Shown: piece after piece, positions 1 to 5,721 of the stretch
Numbering within the stretch: the first letter of the stretch is position 1
Layout: every line of letters starts with the position of its first letter
NCBI GenBank assembly: GCA_009827215.1
Contig: WUAJ01000099.1
Coordinates: forward strand, 1-8,262
Reading direction: 5' to 3'
DNA: 8,262 nt
DNA from: Phycisphaeraceae bacterium
GTDB taxonomy: Bacteria; Planctomycetota; Phycisphaerae; Phycisphaerales; UBA1924
Made by a program: the position numbers and the translations under genes
Notes under the pieces: model-generated
Told to the model about the DNA's origin: nothing
The model's database searches: none
What the model saw: the letters and a program-made list of their open reading frames with translations, nothing else

Positions 1-25
1 GGATTTACGCTTCACAGACAACACA

Positions 26-1288
26 TTGCGACCAGAAAATAAGGGGGTCACCCTCCTCGGTTTACTCGTCGCACCCGCATCGATTGGACTCGCGTTCTTG
101 ATCGGTTGTAGCGGGCAAAAAATCCAAGGCAACTCACACGAGAATCCAACGGAGATTCGCTTGAGCGATTTCCGTGCAGAGCCTGGCACCACTTCAACCA
201 TTGCAAACAACACTCCATCATCAGAGTCCAACGAAGTTCCTGAGACCCAGTCTCAACCAGATCCAGCCGCGTCTTCGACGACCCAATCGAATCCGATCCG
301 AAATCAGATCACAAGCGGCAGTGACGGGCTCGCATTCGTCGATGCGAAAGTCGGAGACATCAATGGTCACCCGATCTATGTCTCCAGCTTCTTTGAGCCG
401 ATCGAGGCGCGTCTGATCGCGATCGGGAAGGACACAGAGCTGGTCCGTTGGAGAAACCAAGCGGGCGAGATCATCAACACTCGACTCAACGGCATCATAT
501 ACGACGAGCTCCTCCGAGCAGAAACGATCGCAGCACTCACGCCGCAACAACGCGTAGGACTCCAGGCATTCCTCAAAGACTTCCGTTCCAATGTGCTCTC
601 TCAGAATCTCGGCAGTGCTCAGCTCGCAAACCGTCGCTACATCGAGGAGCAGGGCATTACGCTTGACGAGGCACTCCGCCAACAAGAACTCGACACGCTT
701 GTGGGTTTGACGCTGTACCAAGAGATCAATCGACGCATCAATATCTCTTGGCGCGATATCAAGCAGCGCTACGAACGCGACATTGATCGGTACCAACCCC
801 CTCCGACGATCACGCTACAGGTGATCCGTGTGCTTGAGCCTGAGGGTGAGCTGGTTGATTCGATCACCGAACGACTCAACGCAGGAGAAGATTTCGCTGA
901 AATCGCGGCATCCCAAACCAACACCTTCAATCGTGACACACAGGGATTGCTCGAGACCGAACTCACCGGCGAGTTTGAGGAAACGGCATTTTTCCAGATC
1001 GATGTGCTCAACGAAGCGGTGTATCCGCTCTCGCTCGGCGAATGGGCCGGACCGGTCTCGCTTGGGAACGCGAACTTCTGGATCATGTACGCGGATCGCG
1101 TCCAGGAATCCAGAACGCTGTACGAAGCTCAGCTCGAGATTCATCGTGAACTCACGCAAGAGCGACGAGCCGAGGAAAGAAAAGCCTACTTGCAGGACCT
1201 CATCGAGCGTGCTCGCGTATCAAGTGCCGAGGAAATCCTATATCGATTGCTCTACATCGCAGAGAAGCAATACGGACCAACAAGGTGA
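26..1288 (+). CDS. SurA/PrsA-like lipoprotein with degenerate PpiC peptidyl-prolyl isomerase domain
   Basis: Probable exported, lipid-anchored folding factor for envelope proteins. A hydrophobic stretch (residues 10-26) ends in the lipobox L-I-G-C with Cys28; Ser at +2 would be compatible with outer-membrane sorting by the Escherichia coli rule, which may not hold here. Residues 40-100 are rich in Ser, Thr, Pro, Asn and Gln and look like a flexible tether. Residues 103-255 begin with a SurA_N-type signature (VGDINGHPIYVSSF) followed by predicted helices. Residues 260-360 resemble a PpiC/parvulin domain (LNAGEDFAEIA, then LSLGEWAGPV and FWIMYADRV). The tail (365-420) is charged helix. The usual parvulin active-site pattern is weak, so the protein may be a chaperone rather than an active isomerase. 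The TTG at 26 is the first start codon visible and gives a sensible signal peptide with Arg2 and Lys6. However, the frame is open to base 2 and no Shine-Dalgarno precedes the TTG, so the true start may lie upstream of the window. The stop overlaps the start of yraN. Confidence 0.72.
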   Translation: MRPENKGVTLLGLLVAPASIGLAFLIGCSGQKIQGNSHENPTEIRLSDFRAEPGTTSTIANNTPSSESNEVPETQSQPDPAASSTTQSNPIRNQITSGSDGLAFVDAKVGDINGHPIYVSSFFEPIEARLIAIGKDTELVRWRNQAGEIINTRLNGIIYDELLRAETIAALTPQQRVGLQAFLKDFRSNVLSQNLGSAQLANRRYIEEQGITLDEALRQQELDTLVGLTLYQEINRRINISWRDIKQRYERDIDRYQPPPTITLQVIRVLEPEGELVDSITERLNAGEDFAEIAASQTNTFNRDTQGLLETELTGEFEETAFFQIDVLNEAVYPLSLGEWAGPVSLGNANFWIMYADRVQESRTLYEAQLEIHRELTQERRAEERKAYLQDLIERARVSSAEEILYRLLYIAEKQYGPTR

Positions 1289-1704
1289 ACGCGATCTCAA
1301 AGCTTATCGCACGCATCACCGGATCTTCTGGTGAGCAGTCCGTATGGGTGAGAGGCGAGCACGCCGCGGCTCGACACATGAAACGCAATGGGTATCGGAT
1401 ACTCGCGCACAATCTTCGACTCAAACACGGCGAGATCGATCTGCTCTGCGAAGAACCCAAGTCTCGATGCATCGTGCTCGTCGAGGTCAAGGCGCGTCTC
1501 AGACAGGACGACGACACGCGCCAGATCGATCCGGAAGCAAACATCACCGCCGCGAAGAAGTCAAAGCTCCGATCACTCGCGAGCGCCCTGATGAAACAAG
1601 AGCAATATCAGAATCGACCGATCCGCATCGATGTGATTGCTGTTGTCTTCGAGAATGGCACCAGCCAACCGATCGAACTTCGGCATTACGAATCAGCGCT
1701 GTGA
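1285..1704 (+). CDS. yraN: YraN/UPF0102 family endonuclease-fold protein
   Basis: This 139-residue protein matches the YraN (UPF0102) family, a widespread bacterial group with a PD-(D/E)XK nuclease fold whose cellular role is not settled. The signature elements are in order: G24-E25 with AA at 27-28, NGYRIL (35-40), N43-L-R, GEIDLL (49-54), the catalytic-type VEVKAR (66-71), K91/K92 and K94 after the central loop, and RIDVIAV (114-120). Glu25, Asp52, Glu67 and Lys69 would be the metal and catalytic residues. About 20 residues precede the conserved start of the domain, slightly more than in many family members. The GTG start at 1285 lies inside the stop region of the upstream gene (GTGA overlap), and no Shine-Dalgarno is seen, so translation is probably coupled. 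The family often sits near rnhB, rsmI or rplS in other bacteria; none is present here. The last 19 bases overlap the 3' end of the opposing kinase gene. Confidence 0.88.
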   Translation: MNAISKLIARITGSSGEQSVWVRGEHAAARHMKRNGYRILAHNLRLKHGEIDLLCEEPKSRCIVLVEVKARLRQDDDTRQIDPEANITAAKKSKLRSLASALMKQEQYQNRPIRIDVIAVVFENGTSQPIELRHYESAL

Positions 1705-3347
1705 AACTCAGTATGCATCATACTCGAAGGCTTCAGTGATCCACGGAACTTCGCTTCGAGTTTGGTCTCTTCGAGCAGTTCCGGATCGATCTCTGCAGGG
1801 ATGATGAGCGAGAACATGGATCCCGATCCGATCTGCGATTCCAGTTGGATCTCACCCTGCAGCAAGCGAGTGAGTTCCGAGACGATCGCAAGACCCAGTC
1901 CAGTCCCGGCATGGACTCTTGTGTGTCCAGAATCGACTTGCTGAAACTTATCAAAAATCCGTTTCTGGTCTTCGGGACTAATCCCCTCGCCGTTGTCGAT
2001 CACCGAAACACGAAGTCGATCGGTCCCGGATTCATCATCCGGCAAACGCTCAGCTCGAAGAATAATCTCGCCGGGAGTTCCAGATTCTGTATCACCAGTG
2101 AACTTCACAGCATTTGAGAGCAGATTAAAAATGATCTGCTGGAACTTCTTTGCATCTGTTTCAATGAGTGGGATGTCGCTCGGGAGTTCGAGCTTGACCT
2201 GGATGTCCTTCTTCCGCGCCAGCGGATGGATGAGCCCCACGAGTGCTTGACAGGTATCCGCGACATTCATTGGCGCGATGTTGAGCTCGACGCGTCCCGC
2301 TTCGATCTTCGCCATCTCCAGCAAAGACTCGATCATCTCTAGGAGTGTTCTTCCCGCCGAAACAATATTGACGAGGTACCGCTCGCGTTTAGACATCTCA
2401 TCGGCATCGAATCCCGGTGAGCCTTCTCTATCCTCCGCAGCGACCGCAATCTCCTTGCGGACGATCTCTAACAACAACTCCGCGAATCCGATGATCGCGT
2501 TGAGCGGTGTGCGCAGCTCATGGGACACACTCGCGAGGAACTCGCCCTTCAGTCTCGCGGACTCGAACAGCGCCACATTCGCTTGCGCCAGTTCGGAGAG
2601 CTTGATATCCATCGCCGCATTGGCACCACGCAGCTGATCCTGCTGACGCTGGAGCTCTCCGAGCATGAGGTTGATGGTTTCAGCGAGTTCTTCAAACTCG
2701 TCACCAGTCGCGATCTTGGATCGAGTATCGAGGTTCCCGTCTCGTACTTTTTCTGCGGTCTTCTGGAGCGAGAGCACCGGACGGATGATCAAGCGTTCGG
2801 TAATCCATGCGAAGACGACGAGCGCAACGGCGAGGACGACGACTCCAGCCGCGAAGACATAGAGCAGATTGACGACCATCAACCATCCCGCGCCAGCGGA
2901 TTTGTGCTCAAGCATGATCACGCCGAGGATCTGTGCGTTCTCATCTCGGATCACATGCGCGTATCTGTAAAGACGATTCCAGCCGTCCCAGTCCGCATCG
3001 AAGTATTCCACTTTGTTCGTTGAACGCTCGAATCGCGTCATCGCACGATCAAGGAACGGCGATTCGCGTCTCTGGATCTCCGCTTGAGCCGGAGTCATGG
3101 AGGTGATCACAGCCCCCACGACATCGACGGGTTTCCCGGATTGGGGATGATCGCTCAGACTCCATGTCGCGTAAACCGAGCGTGCGAGTTCCCGTTCACC
3201 TGATCCAACCAAGCCGTTCATCCGAAGCAGTGGAAGCGACAGCGCGATGGTGATAATCAGGGCCGAAGCCGCCCCGAACAGGAGCAGACACTTGCTCGCG
3301 AGCGAGAGGTCCATAAACCAGGCTTTGATGTCATCGATCGTGGTCAC
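1686..3347 (-). CDS. Membrane sensor histidine kinase (HAMP, HisKA, HATPase_c)
   Basis: A 553-residue transmembrane two-component kinase. Membrane segments lie at about 19-41 and 154-182, enclosing a periplasmic sensor region of about 110 residues that I cannot assign to a family; its end (YRYAHVIRDENAQILGVIML) looks cache-like. A HAMP domain follows (about 183-236, with the RPVLSL entry and DEFEELAETIN), then a coiled coil (226-268). The HisKA H-box is SHELRTPLNAIIGF with phospho-acceptor His276. The ATPase has an N-box (FQQIIFNLLSNAVKF, Asn408 and Asn412), G1 (DNGEGI, 451-456), an F-box (FDKF, 465-468) and G2 (GTGLGL, 481-486), so all catalytic elements are intact. An acidic insert (about 295-320) lengthens the HisKA helical hairpin. 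No receiver domain or response-regulator gene is visible, so its partner lies elsewhere. The start is GTG at 3345-3347; an in-frame ATG at 3312-3314 would remove only 11 residues and keep both membrane segments. Neither has a Shine-Dalgarno. Its 3' end overlaps yraN by 19 bases. Confidence 0.93.
   Translation of the reverse strand: MTTIDDIKAWFMDLSLASKCLLLFGAASALIITIALSLPLLRMNGLVGSGERELARSVYATWSLSDHPQSGKPVDVVGAVITSMTPAQAEIQRRESPFLDRAMTRFERSTNKVEYFDADWDGWNRLYRYAHVIRDENAQILGVIMLEHKSAGAGWLMVVNLLYVFAAGVVVLAVALVVFAWITERLIIRPVLSLQKTAEKVRDGNLDTRSKIATGDEFEELAETINLMLGELQRQQDQLRGANAAMDIKLSELAQANVALFESARLKGEFLASVSHELRTPLNAIIGFAELLLEIVRKEIAVAAEDREGSPGFDADEMSKRERYLVNIVSAGRTLLEMIESLLEMAKIEAGRVELNIAPMNVADTCQALVGLIHPLARKKDIQVKLELPSDIPLIETDAKKFQQIIFNLLSNAVKFTGDTESGTPGEIILRAERLPDDESGTDRLRVSVIDNGEGISPEDQKRIFDKFQQVDSGHTRVHAGTGLGLAIVSELTRLLQGEIQLESQIGSGSMFSLIIPAEIDPELLEETKLEAKFRGSLKPSSMMHTEFHSADS
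3294..3303. repeat. 10-base palindrome GCTCGCGAGC, copy 1
   Basis: A perfect 10-base palindrome inside the 5' part of the histidine kinase gene. The same sequence occurs again at 5735-5744. Both lie in coding sequence, so coding constraint and the local richness in TCGCGA may explain them; no function can be assigned. Confidence 0.3.
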
Positions 3348-3354
3348 TGGATCG

Positions 3355-3360
3355 AGTGTA
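3355..3360 (-). promoter_or_regulatory. Possible -10 box for the histidine kinase gene
   Basis: On the minus strand this reads TACACT, followed by seven bases and then the GTG start at 3347. If it is a -10 element, transcription would start at or very near the GTG, giving a leaderless message. No convincing -35 hexamer is present 16-19 bases upstream, so support is weak; the main interest is that it mirrors the miaB-side box. Confidence 0.18.
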
Positions 3361-3394
3361 TCACCAGTTGAGTGCTGGGGTTGGATGATTCTCG

Positions 3395-3424
3395 TTGGGA
3401 TTCGGGCAGATCCACGCGTACACT
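3395..3424 (+). promoter_or_regulatory. Possible sigma-70-like promoter for miaB
   Basis: TTGGGA at 3395-3400 (four of six matches to TTGACA) and TACACT at 3419-3424 (four of six matches to TATAAT) are separated by 18 bases. Transcription would begin near 3431, only a few bases before the ATG at 3434, giving a nearly leaderless message. That fits the pyrimidine-rich, Shine-Dalgarno-free sequence in front of the ATG. Such weak matches are common by chance. Confidence 0.22.
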
Positions 3425-3433
3425 CCCTGTCCT

Positions 3434-5092
3434 ATGACGAGCAAATCCGTCTATCTTGAAACCTTCGGATGCCAGATGAATGAGCTGGACTCCGAACTCG
3501 TCGCCGGCTCACTCGGCGGGATGGGCTATCGCTTCACCGCAAACGCGGACGAGGCGGACATCGTCCTCTACAACACCTGCTCCGTCCGCGAGCGCGCCGA
3601 GCAGAAGGTCTGGTCCCGGCTCGGAGAGATGAAGCATCGCAAAAAACACCAGCCCGACCTCGTCGTCGGCGTCCTCGGATGCATGGCCGAGCGGGACGGC
3701 AAGAACATGATCGCCAAAGCGCCGGTCGTGGACATCATGTGCGGCCCCGCTGAGCTCGACAAACTCCCGCAGCTCATCGACAACGCGGTCCGGACCAAAG
3801 CATCGCTCATCGAGTCCGATCCCGAGGTCGCGATCCGCAGGTCCGCGAAGCAGGTCGCGTTGCAAGGGAACGCATCGAGAAGATCCTCGACACTCGCCGC
3901 GGCTGGAGACTCGCTGGAATCGCTCGATCTGGGACGCATGATCTCTCCGGTCGACTTTGACGGACGACGCTCGGCATATGTCCGCATCACACGCGGATGC
4001 AACAAGTTCTGCACCTACTGCGTCGTCCCCCACACACGCGGCGCCGAGATCCATCGTCCACCCGAGCACATCATCGACGAGATCAAATCCCTCGCCGATA
4101 CCGGCGTGATCGAGATCACGCTGCTTGGACAGACCGTCAACCACTACCGCTTCGAGCATGACTCCGCTGTAAGCATTGATGGCGTCGTCCAGCCACAGAA
4201 GGGACGGACGTACAAGGGATCGCACAATCGCGATGCATTCGCGGGAGCCAACACCACCACCTTCGCGGACCTGCTCTACCGCATCCACGAGGAAGTCCCG
4301 GCGATCCAGCGCCTGCGATTCGTCACCAGCTACCCACGCGACTTCGGGGACGATGTGCTCCAGGTGATCCGCGATTGCCCGCGCATCTGCCGGTTTATCC
4401 ATGTCCCGGCACAGACGGGGTCGAACCGGATGCTCAAGATGATGAATCGCGGGCACACGATCGAGGAGTACTACGAGTTCATCCAGCGGTGCAATGAGTA
4501 CCTACACCAGCCGGAGATCGGTCGTCCGCTCATGCTGGGAGGGGACATCATCGTCGGCTTCCCGACGGAGACCGATGAAGACCACGAACTCACGAAGGAA
4601 CTCCTCACACGCAGCCGGTACAAAAACTGCTTCATCTTCAAGTACTCCCCTCGTCCCGGCACCGTCGCGTACGACAAGATCCCTGATGACATCCCCAACG
4701 AGATCAAACGACTCCGCAACAACGAACTGCTCGACCTGCAGACCAAAATCTCCGACCAGATCGCACAAGAACAGGTCGGCGGCGAGTTCGATATCTTCGT
4801 CGAGGGACTCAGCCGGCGCGAGCACAAACGACGAGGCACCGACGTCAAGCCGGGCTCAGGGATGGTCGGGATCACCATCGGAGGAGCAGCGCCGCAGATG
4901 CAGAGCGCCGTCCTCGACTCCACAGACCACGGCCCAACCGCACAGCTCTCTGGACGCACCGACGGCGACCTCATCGTGTTCTTCGATGTCCCAACCGATG
5001 GCGTCGTCCCGCCGAGCGATTACATCGGGAAGATCGTCAAGGCACGCATCACCAGCGCCGACAAACTCTCGCTCAACGGAGAGTTGATTTGA
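3434..5092 (+). CDS. miaB: tRNA-2-methylthio-N6-dimethylallyladenosine synthase MiaB
   Basis: Radical-SAM methylthiotransferase that adds the 2-methylthio group to i6A37 of tRNAs reading U-starting codons, using two 4Fe-4S clusters. The N-terminal UPF0004 domain has cluster ligands Cys13 (ETFGCQMNELDSE), Cys49 (NTCSVRER) and Cys83 (GCMAER). The radical-SAM motif is Cys189-x3-Cys193-x2-Cys196 (RGCNKFCTYC). LLGQTVNHYR, FVTSYPRDF, HVPAQTGSNRML and DIIVGFPTETDED follow, and the C-terminal TRAM domain covers about 446-550. At 552 residues it is well above E. coli MiaB (about 474). The extra length sits in three loops: between the two Fe-S domains (about 126-175), after the LGQ motif (about 238-275), and inside TRAM (about 460-503). 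The motifs favour MiaB over MtaB or RimO. I chose the ATG at 3434 because the family N-terminus (SVYLETFGC) follows directly. A TTG at 3395 would add 13 unconserved residues and overlap the promoter-like region. The stop overlaps the next gene's start. Confidence 0.95.
   Translation: MTSKSVYLETFGCQMNELDSELVAGSLGGMGYRFTANADEADIVLYNTCSVRERAEQKVWSRLGEMKHRKKHQPDLVVGVLGCMAERDGKNMIAKAPVVDIMCGPAELDKLPQLIDNAVRTKASLIESDPEVAIRRSAKQVALQGNASRRSSTLAAAGDSLESLDLGRMISPVDFDGRRSAYVRITRGCNKFCTYCVVPHTRGAEIHRPPEHIIDEIKSLADTGVIEITLLGQTVNHYRFEHDSAVSIDGVVQPQKGRTYKGSHNRDAFAGANTTTFADLLYRIHEEVPAIQRLRFVTSYPRDFGDDVLQVIRDCPRICRFIHVPAQTGSNRMLKMMNRGHTIEEYYEFIQRCNEYLHQPEIGRPLMLGGDIIVGFPTETDEDHELTKELLTRSRYKNCFIFKYSPRPGTVAYDKIPDDIPNEIKRLRNNELLDLQTKISDQIAQEQVGGEFDIFVEGLSRREHKRRGTDVKPGSGMVGITIGGAAPQMQSAVLDSTDHGPTAQLSGRTDGDLIVFFDVPTDGVVPPSDYIGKIVKARITSADKLSLNGELI
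5078..5083 (+). promoter_or_regulatory. Shine-Dalgarno for the DUF6714-like gene
   Basis: GGAGAG lies inside the last codons of miaB and ends five bases before the TTG at 5089. It is the only convincing Shine-Dalgarno next to a start in this window. It supports TTG 5089 over the in-frame ATG at 5116, which has only a weak purine stretch in front of it. Confidence 0.5.
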
Positions 5093-5721
5093 ACGACCTT
5101 ACACCTGACGAGTACATGAAAGCCATCCAGTTTCATGAGAACAGAATCAAAGAGGATCGTGAGCATCTCCGTAATCGCCGTGACTTACTTGTTGATGACA
5201 TCAAAATGGTGTTCAGAGATGTCAACAGAAAGGGCGGAGTGTCACTCGCAGAAACCGAACCCCTGGATGCTGGCGCTTCGAAACAGACCTGTCTACGGAT
5301 TCGAGCGCAGCAAAGAGATAAACATTGGTGGGAAGTCGATCTACGGAAACACGACCCTTCTGGATCAGGCCTTTGCTTCCTTGATCCGATAGGGTTCCGA
5401 TACCACGCGCCCGCATACATGATCGATGCGTTGACAGTTGGAAACTCAAGGCTTGACAATTGTGAGCATGACGGATGGAATGGGCATCACACCATTATCT
5501 TCCTGTTGACAAATCTCACTTCTTCATTGAATGAATTTTATCACTTATTTGACGATCAACAACGAACCTGTGTTGCACGCTTCCTTGCAATTCAACTCGA
5601 ACTCTATTACATCGAAGGAAACGATGATGTTGCTAATGCACTTAGGGACTATTGGGTCAGATATTTGCCTGAGCATGACAAGACACGCATCTCATCGATC
5701 TGGCCCGATCTATTGACCTAA
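5089..5721 (+). CDS. DUF6714-like protein of unknown function
   Basis: A 210-residue soluble protein with no signal peptide or membrane segment. The N-terminal 35 residues are charged and helical. The centre has LCFLDPIGFRYHAPAYMIDAL (95-115), and residues 154-166 read FDDQQRTCVARFL. The pairing of a 'FL-P-F-Y-PAYM' segment with a later 'F-Q-FL' helix is what I recall for DUF6714; the assignment is from memory of the pattern, and no function is known. Its TTG start overlaps the miaB stop (TTGA) and has a Shine-Dalgarno, so it is probably co-translated with miaB. It may instead be a passenger gene. Base composition differs: bases 5521-5580 have 22 G+C of 60, against 40 of 60 in miaB at 4021-4080, and more A/T-ending codons are used. 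That suggests later acquisition or relaxed codon selection. The stop TAA interlocks with the stop of the opposing VWA gene. An ATG at 5116 is an alternative start. Confidence 0.68.
   Translation: MNDLTPDEYMKAIQFHENRIKEDREHLRNRRDLLVDDIKMVFRDVNRKGGVSLAETEPLDAGASKQTCLRIRAQQRDKHWWEVDLRKHDPSGSGLCFLDPIGFRYHAPAYMIDALTVGNSRLDNCEHDGWNGHHTIIFLLTNLTSSLNEFYHLFDDQQRTCVARFLAIQLELYYIEGNDDVANALRDYWVRYLPEHDKTRISSIWPDLLT

Larger units (their letters stand above)
3348..3433. promoter_or_regulatory. Divergent intergenic region between kinase gene and miaB
   Basis: This 86-base gap is the only real intergenic DNA in the window, and promoters for both divergent genes should lie in or near it. It contains a 7-base inverted repeat, GAGTGTA at 3354-3360 and TACACTC at 3419-3425, so each outgoing strand carries a TACACT box just upstream of its start codon. 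I see no Shine-Dalgarno for either gene. The arms could instead be operator half-sites, but the distance of about 58 bases between them argues against one simple dimer site. Confidence 0.4.

Noticed and set aside
221..796. Antisense frame of 191 codons opposite the lipoprotein gene.
   Set aside because: There is no family resemblance, and the plus strand has a lipobox and PpiC-like pattern. Treated as a shadow.
1705..1745. Possible intrinsic terminator after yraN.
   Set aside because: Only a short AGCGCT palindrome at 1695-1700 and no GC-rich stem followed by a T-run; the region is coding for the kinase tail.
2520..3023. Plus-strand frame of 167 codons opposite the kinase.
   Set aside because: It covers the HAMP and transmembrane part of the kinase in antisense; its charged, repetitive composition looks like a shadow.
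2897..3224. Tll0287-like heme-binding sensor domain in the kinase.
   Set aside because: The membrane-proximal part has a similar Y-R-Y layout, but no CxxCH heme motif is present in the periplasmic segment.
3395..3433. Upstream TTG start for miaB.
   Set aside because: It adds 13 residues not expected before the conserved SVYLETFGC start of the family and overlaps the promoter-like sequence; ATG 3434 fits better.
3509..4456. Long antisense reading frame (315 codons) opposite miaB.
   Set aside because: It lies fully within a well-supported MiaB coding region, and its product is rich in Asp, Val, Arg and Leu with no recognisable motif. This is expected from the reverse complement of GC-rich codons.
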